From NCBI RefSeq assembly GCF_002927635.1, contig NZ_PRDS01000007.1, forward strand, positions 1 through 64,000: a stretch of DNA of 64,000 bases. The letters are read 5' to 3'. Shown here one piece after another: positions 56,980 through 64,000 of the stretch (within the stretch, counting starts at the first letter, position 1; every line of letters begins with the position of its first letter). This stretch comes from Albidovulum inexpectatum. Its GTDB lineage: Bacteria; Pseudomonadota; Alphaproteobacteria; Rhodobacterales; Rhodobacteraceae. The position numbers and the translations under genes were made by a program. Under the pieces are notes generated by a model, which saw only the letters and a program-made list of their open reading frames with translations, was not told the origin of the DNA and did no database searches.

Positions 56980-57470
56980 TCTCAACTCTCCGGTCGCGTT
57001 CCCGCCATCATCGGCGGGAACGCCCCGATCCGCAAGCCGCCCGCAAGGCCTGGCGGCTATCGCGCCGCAGGGGCGCGTCAGGTGCGGCCCTATCCGGCCA
57101 TATCCGTGCAATGTCATGGAACCAATTTGGGGGCGTCGGGTCTGGTCCCCCTGCAGCCCTGGTTGGGGGGGGTGTCCGACGTGTCCATCATGCCTGACGC
57201 TCGGGCGATGGCGAGGCATGGGAATGGTTTCGGCGACGATGATGCGTTGAAACGGGGGCTGCCGAAGCACTTTGCCGGGCGCGCGTGCCAATCTTTCGGC
57301 CCCCTGTCGGTCACTTCAGCCTTCATCCCCATGCGTCGTGCCGTCAGAGGTTTCCCCATCGCCGGGGATCGCGCATAGATCGGAGCCGGGCCGGAAACAC
57401 CGATTTCCCGGCCCCGGCTTTCTGGCAATGGCGTCGGTCGGGCCGTGCTGACGCGCCGCCCGTTCGCGGC
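56980..57470. other. Intergenic stretch of about 490 bases without a convincing gene
   Basis: Between xthA and erpA there is no frame with recognisable protein features. A possible minus-strand reading of about 70-100 codons in 57114-57428 has no ribosome site or family match by eye. An imperfect GC-rich hairpin (57385-57424, AGCCGGG...CCCGGCT with bulges) is seen before the erpA stop. A small RNA cannot be excluded. Confidence 0.4.
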
Positions 57471-57806
57471 TCATATCGAAAACGAGGTGCCGCAGCCGCA
57501 GGACGAGGTCGCGTTCGGATTGTCGACGACAAAGCGCGCGCCGATCAGTTCCTCGACATAGTCGATCGTCGCATTGGCCAGGAAGGGCAGCGAGACGGGA
57601 TCGACCAGAACCCTTTGCCCGCCCGGTCCCTCGATCACCAGGTCGTCGTCGGCCGGGTCGTCCAGCCGGATGTCATACTGGAACCCGGAGCAACCGCCGC
57701 CTTCGACCGCGACGCGAAGTGCCCGGGTTTCTCCAGCTTCGGCATTGATTTCGGCCAGCCGCGCAAAGGCGCGCTCGGTCACTTTCGGTGGCAGGTTCAG
57801 ATCCAT
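57471..57806 (-). CDS. erpA: A-type Fe-S carrier, ErpA/IscA-like
   Basis: A 111-residue HesB/IscA protein carrying Fe-S clusters. The three cysteines are in VEGGGCSGFQY and SSCGCGTSF near the C-terminus, the family signature. FARLAEINAEAGETRALRVAV fits ErpA. ATG 57806 gives the usual start. It is divergent from the HD phosphohydrolase gene. Confidence 0.92.
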   Translation of the reverse strand: MDLNLPPKVTERAFARLAEINAEAGETRALRVAVEGGGCSGFQYDIRLDDPADDDLVIEGPGGQRVLVDPVSLPFLANATIDYVEELIGARFVVDNPNATSSCGCGTSFSI

Positions 57807-57926
57807 GGGCGCGATCGCCTCCTGTGGTCCTGCGGAAACACGGGGCCGGTTCGTCGCCCGAACCCGTGCGTTTTCCTGTTGCCCGACATATATGGGGCGG
57901 TGAGGAAAACGACAAGAAGTGGACAG

Positions 57927-59090
57927 ATGACGCTTGCCCCCTATGCCTGCCGGCCCGAGGACAGCCGCGGGCGGCTCTATCCCGAAACCGTGTCCACCTT
58001 TCGCTCGCCATTCCAGCGCGACCGGGACCGGATCATCCATTCGTCGGCCTTTCGCCGGCTCAAGCACAAGACACAGGTCTTCGTCGAGCACGAGGGTGAC
58101 TATTATCGCACCCGCCTGACCCATACGATCGAGGTCGCGCAGGTCGCGCGTACCATCGCCGGGCATCTGGGGCTGAATACAGATCTGGCCGAGGCGATCG
58201 CGCTGGCGCATGATCTTGGCCACCCGCCATTTGGCCATACCGGTGAGGACGCCCTTGCCGAGCTGATGGCGCCTTATGGCGGATTTGACCACAATGCCCA
58301 GGCCCTGCGCATCGTCACGCGGCTTGAGCGTCATTATGCCGATTTCGACGGGCTGAACCTGACATGGGAGACGCTGGAGGGCATCGCCAAGCATAACGGG
58401 CCCGTGACCGGCGATCTGCCCTATGCGCTGGCCGAGGTAAACGACGCGTTCGATCTCGAACTGCATACCCATGCCTCGGCCGAGGCGCAGGTTGCCGCGG
58501 TGGCCGACGACGTGGCCTATAATCACCACGATCTGCATGACGGGCTGCGTGCGGGCCTGTTCTCCGAGGACGACCTGATGGAGCTGCCCGTCACGGGGCC
58601 TGCCTTTGCCGAGGTTGACCGGCTGTATCCCGGGCTCGAGCCGATGCGCAGGCGGCACGAGGCGCTGCGGCGCGTCTTTGGCGTGATGGTCGAGGATGTG
58701 ATCGCGGTGGCCGAGACGCGGCTGAAGGCCAGCCGCCCCCGGTCGGCGCAGGCGATCCGCGAAATGGACGGGCCGATCATCCGCTTTTCCAAGCCGCTGT
58801 ACCAGAACCTGAAGGCGATCAAGTCGTTCCTGTTCCAGCGGATGTACCGCGCGCCGTCGGTCGTGAAAGAACGACAGAGGGTGACGGCGATCGTCAAGGA
58901 CCTGTTCCCCGCCTTTCTGAACGAGCCCGCGCTGTTGCCGCCCGAATGGCAGCAGGACGTCGCACGCGCTGCCGATCAGACAGAGCTGGCGCGGGTCGTT
59001 CTGGATTACGTCGCCGGGATGACCGACCGATTTGCAATCCAGGAGCATCAGCGCCTGTTCGGCGGCGTTGCCATTCGGCCAACCGCGTAA
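57927..59090 (+). CDS. dGTPase-like HD phosphohydrolase
   Basis: A 387-residue enzyme of the deoxyguanosinetriphosphate triphosphohydrolase-like family, which hydrolyses dNTPs to nucleosides and triphosphate. The HD metal site is in RTRLTHTIEVAQVA and LAHDLGHPPFGHTGE, with ADDVAYNHHDLHDG further on. The N-terminal SRGRLYPETVSTFRSPFQRD is typical. ATG 57927 is chosen because the upstream part of the frame lies antisense to erpA. Confidence 0.93.
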   Translation: MTLAPYACRPEDSRGRLYPETVSTFRSPFQRDRDRIIHSSAFRRLKHKTQVFVEHEGDYYRTRLTHTIEVAQVARTIAGHLGLNTDLAEAIALAHDLGHPPFGHTGEDALAELMAPYGGFDHNAQALRIVTRLERHYADFDGLNLTWETLEGIAKHNGPVTGDLPYALAEVNDAFDLELHTHASAEAQVAAVADDVAYNHHDLHDGLRAGLFSEDDLMELPVTGPAFAEVDRLYPGLEPMRRRHEALRRVFGVMVEDVIAVAETRLKASRPRSAQAIREMDGPIIRFSKPLYQNLKAIKSFLFQRMYRAPSVVKERQRVTAIVKDLFPAFLNEPALLPPEWQQDVARAADQTELARVVLDYVAGMTDRFAIQEHQRLFGGVAIRPTA

Positions 59091-59192
59091 ACGGTTGCAC
59101 GCGGGGCGGTCGTGCCGCGCCATTGGCGATTGCATTGCATACTGAAAGCTGCGAATTTCCGCGCGTATCAAAACCAGATCAGGAGAGACAGA

Positions 59193-59912
59193 ATGGGCGT
59201 TCATGGCGCAGAGGACGGCAGGGTTGCGGTGGTGACAGCGGGCGGCAGCGGCATGGGGGCGGCCGCGGCGCGCCGTCTGGCTCGGGACGGGTATAGGGTG
59301 GCCATTCTGTCTTCCTCGGGCAAGGGCGAGGCTCTGGCCAAGGAACTGGGCGGTTTCGGCGTCACCGGGTCCAATCAGTCGAATGACGATCTGAAGCGTC
59401 TGGTGGACGGCGTGATGGATCGCTGGGGTCGGGTGGACGTTCTGGTGAATTCCGCCGGTCACGGGCCGCGCGCGCCCATTCTCGAATTGACCGATGAGGA
59501 TTGGCACAAGGGGATGGAGGTCTATTTTCTGAACGTCGTGCGCCCCACACGCCTTGTCACGCCGATCATGGAGCGCCAGGGCGGCGGAGTGATCATCAAC
59601 ATCTCGACCTTTGCGGCGTTCGAGCCAGACCCGGTCTTTCCGACATCTGGCGTGTTCCGGGCGGGCCTTGCGGCCTTTGCCAAGCTGTTCGCAGACAGGT
59701 ACGCTGCGCAGAACATCCGCATGAACAACGTCCTTCCGGGTTTCATCGACAGCTTGCCCGAAAAGGAGGAGTTCCGCGTTCGGATTCCGATGGGCCGCTA
59801 TGGCCGCGAGGAAGAGATCGCGGCCACGATCGCATTCCTTGCCTCGGATGGGGCCGGTTACATCACCGGTCAGAACATCCGGGTCGATGGCGGTATAACG
59901 CGCTCGGTTTGA
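59193..59912 (+). CDS. Short-chain dehydrogenase/reductase family protein lacking the catalytic Tyr-Lys pair
   Basis: A 239-residue SDR-fold protein. The nucleotide-binding loop TAGGSGMG (residues 15-22), LVNSAGHG (84-91) and C-terminal GYITGQNIRVDGG are typical. Ser138 is in the active-site place (NISTF), but where Tyr and Lys are expected (positions 151 and 155) there are Thr and Phe, within FPTSGVFRAG. So it binds a nucleotide but may not be a normal oxidoreductase. ATG 59193 follows AGGAGAG. The antiporter gene starts 6 bases after it, suggesting one transcript. Confidence 0.88.
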   Translation: MGVHGAEDGRVAVVTAGGSGMGAAAARRLARDGYRVAILSSSGKGEALAKELGGFGVTGSNQSNDDLKRLVDGVMDRWGRVDVLVNSAGHGPRAPILELTDEDWHKGMEVYFLNVVRPTRLVTPIMERQGGGVIINISTFAAFEPDPVFPTSGVFRAGLAAFAKLFADRYAAQNIRMNNVLPGFIDSLPEKEEFRVRIPMGRYGREEEIAATIAFLASDGAGYITGQNIRVDGGITRSV

Positions 59913-59918
59913 TCGGAC

Positions 59919-61742
59919 ATGGCTGATCCTGTCGGTGGTCTTTCGCCCAGCATGGCATTTGCGCTGATCGGGGCGCTGGGTGTCGGTAGCCAATGGATAG
60001 CCTGGCGGTTCCATCTGCCAGCCATCGTGCTGATGCTGACGGCCGGGATTCTCGCGGGGCCGGTTTTCGGGCTGCTCGATCCAATGCGCGACATCGGCGA
60101 GATCACCGGGCCGCTGATCTCTCTTGCCGTTGCGGTGATCCTGTTCGAGGGCGGCCTGTCGTTGGATATCCGGCGCCTGAGCGATGCCCGCAAGGGCGTG
60201 CTGCGTCTTGTCGTGATCGGCGCGCCCTTGGGTTGGCTGCTGTCGACACTTGCGCTGCGCTATGGCGCCGGTCTGGGGTGGGAGGCATCTTCGGTTTTCG
60301 GCGGGATCATGGTCGTGACCGGTCCGACCGTCATTGCGCCGCTTCTGCGCCAGGCCCGCCTGGCGCGCAGGCCCGCGCAGCTGTTGCAGTGGGAAGCCAT
60401 CGTCAACGACCCGATCGGCGCCATGGCGGCCGTTCTGGCCTTCCAGATCGTTCTGGTCCTGCATACCGGCACGGATGCGCCAGGGGCCTTGGGGCATCTG
60501 GCACTGGGTATCCTGTTTGCGCTTGCCGTGGGGCTGGCGGCGGGATTTGGCCTTGCGCGGGCCTTCTGGCGCGGCTGGGTGCCGGAATACATGAAGGTGC
60601 CGGTCCTGTTCGCGGTCCTGCTGCTGGCCTTCGCGGTATCCGACAATTACCTGCATGAAAGCGGCCTGCTGGCCGTGACCGTGATGGGGCTGGTCATCGC
60701 CAATGCCGACCTGCCAAGCTACGAGGAATTGCGCCGGTTCAAGGAACACGCGACGATCCTGCTGGTATCGGGCGTCTTCATCCTGCTTGCCGCGTCGCTC
60801 GACTTCTCGACGCTGTCGACCCTGACCTGGCGGGCGGGCCTGTTCGTTGCGCTGGTCGTGCTGCTGGCGCGTCCGCTGACGGTGCTGTTGTCGCTGGTCG
60901 GCACCGCGCTGCCCTGGCGCGAACGGCTGCTGATCGCCTTTACGGGGCCGCGCGGCGTTGTACTGGTCGCGGTGGCCGGGCTGTTCGGCGAACGTCTGGC
61001 CGAGGCGGGAATCGCGGATGGCGCCCTGATCGGTCCGCTGGCCTTCGTGCTGGTGCTGGCGACGGTGGTCATTCACGGCTTCTCGCTGGCCCCGATGGCG
61101 CGGGCGCTGGGCCTGGCCGGGGCCGAGGTGCCGGGCGTGCTGTTCGTCGGGGCCTCGCGGCTGACGGTGGGGCTGGCCGAGATCCTGAAAAAGGCCGAGG
61201 TGCCGGTCCTGATCGCCGACCCGAACCATTCGCGCCTGTGGCGCGCCCGCGCGGCCGGGCTGCCTACCTTCTATGGCGATATCCTGTCCGAGGCGGCCGA
61301 ACACCAGGTCGAATTGCTGAGCTTCTCGAGTCTCGTCGCGGCCACCGACAACGATGCCTACAACACTCTGGTCGCGACCGACTTTGCCCCGGAATTCGGG
61401 CGCGAATCCGTCTGGCAGATCGCGCGGGAACGATCGGACAATTCGCGCCACGCCCTGCCGACCCAGCTTGGCGGGCGGCCCTTTGGCGAAGGTCTTGGCT
61501 ACGAAGGCTTCGAACGCCTTCTGGCCGAGGGGTGGACACTCAGCATGACCCGCCTGACCGAGGAATTCACCCTGGCCGACTGGCGCGAAAAGCGGCCCGA
61601 GGCGCGGCTGGTCGCGCATCTGGGGCCAAAGGGCACGTTCCGGCTTGTCCGCGGCGACAAGGATCCGGACCTTGGTCCCGGCTATCGGATCATCGCGCTG
61701 CGTCCGCCCGAAACGAACGGCGGTGAAAACGGCAAGTCCTGA
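59919..61742 (+). CDS. Cation:proton antiporter (CPA1) with C-terminal TrkA-N-like domain
   Basis: A 607-residue membrane protein. About 12 segments in the first 400 residues form the Na+(K+)/H+ antiporter, with [25 protein letters not shown] (the ND ion site) and [18 protein letters not shown]. The rest is a soluble nucleotide-binding domain ([39 protein letters not shown]) that may gate transport. It follows the SDR gene by 6 bases. Confidence 0.92.
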   Translation: MADPVGGLSPSMAFALIGALGVGSQWIAWRFHLPAIVLMLTAGILAGPVFGLLDPMRDIGEITGPLISLAVAVILFEGGLSLDIRRLSDARKGVLRLVVIGAPLGWLLSTLALRYGAGLGWEASSVFGGIMVVTGPTVIAPLLRQARLARRPAQLLQWEAIVNDPIGAMAAVLAFQIVLVLHTGTDAPGALGHLALGILFALAVGLAAGFGLARAFWRGWVPEYMKVPVLFAVLLLAFAVSDNYLHESGLLAVTVMGLVIANADLPSYEELRRFKEHATILLVSGVFILLAASLDFSTLSTLTWRAGLFVALVVLLARPLTVLLSLVGTALPWRERLLIAFTGPRGVVLVAVAGLFGERLAEAGIADGALIGPLAFVLVLATVVIHGFSLAPMARALGLAGAEVPGVLFVGASRLTVGLAEILKKAEVPVLIADPNHSRLWRARAAGLPTFYGDILSEAAEHQVELLSFSSLVAATDNDAYNTLVATDFAPEFGRESVWQIARERSDNSRHALPTQLGGRPFGEGLGYEGFERLLAEGWTLSMTRLTEEFTLADWREKRPEARLVAHLGPKGTFRLVRGDKDPDLGPGYRIIALRPPETNGGENGKS

Positions 61743-61752
61743 ACCCGGCGGA

Positions 61753-61779
61753 CCGCCCGGCATTGACGATGCCGGGCGG
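61753..61779 (+). terminator. Perfect hairpin between the antiporter gene and argS
   Basis: CCGCCCGGCAT and ATGCCGGGCGG form an 11-bp stem with loop TGACG, 10 bases after the antiporter stop. Only CTCTGG follows, with no U-run, so termination is likely but may be partial. Confidence 0.65.
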
Positions 61780-61816
61780 CTCTGGCATGGCACGTCCGAA
61801 GTCAGGGATACATGCG

Positions 61817-63559
61817 ATGAATCTGTTTACCGATATCCGCGCGGCGGTGCTGGCCGCGCTTGATCAGTTGGTGGCCGCCGGCGAATTGCCCAAGGGCCTG
61901 GACATGACGAATGTCGCGGTCGAACCGCCACGCGACCCCGCCCATGGCGACATGGCCACCAATGCGGCCATGGTTCTTGCCAAGCCTGCGGGCAAGGCGC
62001 CCCGTGCCATCGCCGAGGCGCTGGCCGATCGCCTGCGCGAAGACGACCGCATCGCAACGGCCGAGGTCGCGGGTCCGGGATTCCTGAACATGCGCCTTGT
62101 TCCGGGGCTTTGGCATGACGTGGTTCGCGCGGCGCTGGCACAGGGACGTGATTTCGGGCGCTCGACGATCGGTCAGGGCACGCGCGTGAACGTGGAATTC
62201 GTTTCGGCCAACCCGACGGGGCCGATGCATGTCGGCCATACCCGCGGCGCGGTCTTCGGCGATGCGCTGGCCAGCCTGCTTGATTTCGCGGGCTATGACG
62301 TCACGCGCGAATACTACATCAACGACGCGGGCGCGCAGGTCGATGTGCTCGCGCGCTCGGCCTATGAGCGCTATCGCGAGGCGCACGGGCTGGAGCCGCA
62401 GATCAGCGAGGGCCTGTATCCCGGCGACTACCTGATCCCGGTGGGCGAGGCGCTGAAGCAGGAATATGGCGACAGCCTGCTGGACAAACCGGAATCCGAG
62501 TGGCTTTCGGTCGTCCGCGACTTCGCCATGGGCCGCATGATGCAGATGATCCGCGAGGACCTTGCCTCGCTGGGCGTGAAGATGGACGTCTACAGCTCCG
62601 AGCGCGCGATCACCGAGGCTGGCCGTGTCGAGGAGGCGCTGGAAACCCTGCGCGGCATGGGGCTGATCTATGAAGGCGTGCTGGAGCCGCCGAAGGGCAA
62701 GATGCCCGAGGACTGGGAGCCGCGCGAGCAGACCCTGTTCCGTTCGACGGCCTTCGGTGACGACATGGACCGGCCGGTCAAGAAATCCGACGGCAGCTGG
62801 ACCTATTTCGCGCCCGACATCGCCTATCACTGGGACAAGGTGCAGCGCGGTTTCGACCAGCTGATCAACGTGTTCGGGGCCGATCATGGCGGCTATGTCA
62901 AGCGGCTCAAGGCGGTCGTTCAGGCGCTGACGAACGGGCGCGTGCCGCTGGACATCAAGCTGATCCAGCTGGTCAAGCTGTACAAGAACGGCGAGCCCTT
63001 CAAGATGTCCAAGCGCGCGGGAACCTTCGTTACCCTGCGCGACGTGGTCGAACAGGTCGGCCCGGACGTCACGCGCTTCGTGATGCTGACGCGCAAGAAC
63101 GACGTGGCGCTGGATTTCGATTTCGACAAGGTGCTGGAGCAATCCAAGGACAACCCCGTCTTCTATGTCCAGTATGCGCATGCGCGTGTCTGTTCGGTAT
63201 TGCGCAAGGCGGCCGAGGCAGGCATCCCGGCGGATGACACCGCGCTTGCCGGCGCCGATCTTTCGATCCTGACGCACGAGGCCGAACTTGAACTGGCGCG
63301 CAAGATCGCCGAATGGCCGCGCATCGTCGAAATCGCCGCCCGCGGACACGAGCCGCACCGGATTGCCTTCTACCTGAATGAGCTTGCAGCCGAGCTGCAT
63401 GGCCTGTGGAACCGGGGCAATGACGATGCCGCGTTGCGCTTCATCCAGGACGACAAGGAGGTTTCCCGCGCCAAGATCGCGCTTGCACGGGCCGCAGGCG
63501 TTGTCATTTCGGCCGGGCTTGGTATCCTTGGCGTGACACCGGCGGAAGAAATGCGCTGA
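61817..63559 (+). CDS. argS: Arginyl-tRNA synthetase
   Basis: A 580-residue class I synthetase. The HIGH-type motif is in [15 protein letters not shown] (about residues 130-144) and the KMSKS-type motif is KMSKRAG (about 396-402). The N-terminal additional domain and C-terminal DALR-type anticodon domain ([18 protein letters not shown]) are present. ATG 61817 gives [15 protein letters not shown]. Followed by a SPOR-type gene after about 80 bases. Confidence 0.97.
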   Translation: MNLFTDIRAAVLAALDQLVAAGELPKGLDMTNVAVEPPRDPAHGDMATNAAMVLAKPAGKAPRAIAEALADRLREDDRIATAEVAGPGFLNMRLVPGLWHDVVRAALAQGRDFGRSTIGQGTRVNVEFVSANPTGPMHVGHTRGAVFGDALASLLDFAGYDVTREYYINDAGAQVDVLARSAYERYREAHGLEPQISEGLYPGDYLIPVGEALKQEYGDSLLDKPESEWLSVVRDFAMGRMMQMIREDLASLGVKMDVYSSERAITEAGRVEEALETLRGMGLIYEGVLEPPKGKMPEDWEPREQTLFRSTAFGDDMDRPVKKSDGSWTYFAPDIAYHWDKVQRGFDQLINVFGADHGGYVKRLKAVVQALTNGRVPLDIKLIQLVKLYKNGEPFKMSKRAGTFVTLRDVVEQVGPDVTRFVMLTRKNDVALDFDFDKVLEQSKDNPVFYVQYAHARVCSVLRKAAEAGIPADDTALAGADLSILTHEAELELARKIAEWPRIVEIAARGHEPHRIAFYLNELAAELHGLWNRGNDDAALRFIQDDKEVSRAKIALARAAGVVISAGLGILGVTPAEEMR

Positions 63560-63640
63560 CAAGACGCGTCGCCGCCGGGGTGACAGGCAAGAACAACGGG
63601 GGCAGGCGCGACCTGCCGCATCCCGGCGAGCGAGGCAGAA

Positions 63641-64000
63641 ATGGCGGACTGGAACTTCGATGAATTCGATGCCTACGGGCTTGATGAGCCCGACGGGCAG
63701 GGGGGCAATTCGCGCCTGTCGCGCCTGGTCAACACGGCGGGGGCCATCACCTCGGCCGCGCTGATCGTCGGGTTGGGGATGTGGGCCTACAATCTGGCCA
63801 TGCGCGATGTGCGCGGCATTCCGGTCATTCAGGCGCTCGAAGGGCCGGCGCGCGTTGCCCCGGACGACCCGGGCGGTGAACTGGCCGTTCATCAGGGGCT
63901 GGCCGTCAACGAAATCGCCGCGCAGGGCATCGCGGGCGCCCCGGCGGATGAGCTGTTCCTTGCACCCGGCCCCGCGGACCTGGCCGAGGAAGACCTGCCG
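63641..64000 (+). CDS. SPOR-type membrane protein, N-terminal part (runs off the window)
   Basis: The frame is open from ATG 63641 to the window end, 120 residues. The acidic start MADWNFDEFDAYGLDEPDG is followed by a membrane segment (AGAITSAALIVGLGMWAYNL, about residues 33-52) and an Ala/Pro/Glu-rich periplasmic part. Directly after argS in Rhodobacterales there is usually a SPOR-domain peptidoglycan-binding protein of this build. The SPOR domain itself would lie beyond the window, so the call rests on layout and position. Confidence 0.7.
   Translation, partial: MADWNFDEFDAYGLDEPDGQGGNSRLSRLVNTAGAITSAALIVGLGMWAYNLAMRDVRGIPVIQALEGPARVAPDDPGGELAVHQGLAVNEIAAQGIAGAPADELFLAPGPADLAEEDLP

Noticed and set aside
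57471-61793. A 1440-codon open frame on the minus strand
   Set aside because: Only the end (from 57806) is the ErpA-like protein. The remainder is antisense to the dGTPase-like, SDR and antiporter genes, which have full family motifs.

Overview
The window looks like the chromosome of a denitrifying alphaproteobacterium close to Paracoccus (Rhodobacterales). The case rests on high GC (roughly 65% outside the left island), on a narR / narKGHJI locus with a NarK1-NarK2 fusion as known from Paracoccus, and on Rhodobacterales-type neighbourhoods (argS followed by a SPOR-type protein gene, yajC-secDF running into ccmABCDG, lone DUF families). This is inference from gene content, not a database match.

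Region 1 (1-8124) is an accessory island of lower GC. A truncated IS256-type transposase at the left edge is followed by an unusual array of six short palindromes, a type III restriction-modification pair (mod, res), and a PrrC/RloC-like ABC-ATPase gene whose 3' end is cut off by a complete IS6-type element.

Region 2 (8282-20859) is anaerobic nitrate respiration on the minus strand: narK (fusion)-narG-narH-narJ-narI, then a parvulin-type isomerase, a beta-carbonic anhydrase and a DUF2478 protein. Facing it is narR, an FNR/CRP-family regulator without the Fe-S cysteines. A perfect FNR box lies upstream of narK and a near-perfect one upstream of narR. Region 3 (20862-23783) is NO handling: nsrR diverges from a group III truncated haemoglobin, a 5-formyl-THF cyclo-ligase-like gene and nnrS, with a 15-bp palindrome between them. 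Together these regions give nitrate reduction plus nitric-oxide defence.

Region 4 (23842-28784) is a ugpBAEC glycerol-phosphate ABC transporter operon with a good Pho box; its last gene encodes a 2H-phosphoesterase-like DUF1868 protein and appears frameshifted at its 5' end. Region 5 (29080-32661) holds a MarR-type regulator with a cysteine-rich tail, a Mrp ATPase fused to DUF971 (an HCF101-like layout) and an NFU protein fused to a further domain, transcribed away from an unusual RpoH-like sigma factor. This is the most system-like unexplained cluster.

Region 6 (32741-49233) is mostly housekeeping: ACR3 transporter, LOG-family protein, LysM protein, ATM1-type exporter, YfgM/BamB-like pair, der, serS, yajC-secD-secF and the ccm haem-export genes. 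Region 7 (49384-64000) holds aconitase with an operator-like palindrome placed inside a putative promoter, a DUF1223 thioredoxin-like protein, a lipid A acyltransferase-like protein, purB, xthA, an ErpA-type protein, a dGTPase-like HD protein, a degenerate SDR, a CPA1 antiporter, argS and the start of a SPOR-type protein gene.

No rRNA, tRNA or CRISPR array was recognised by eye.
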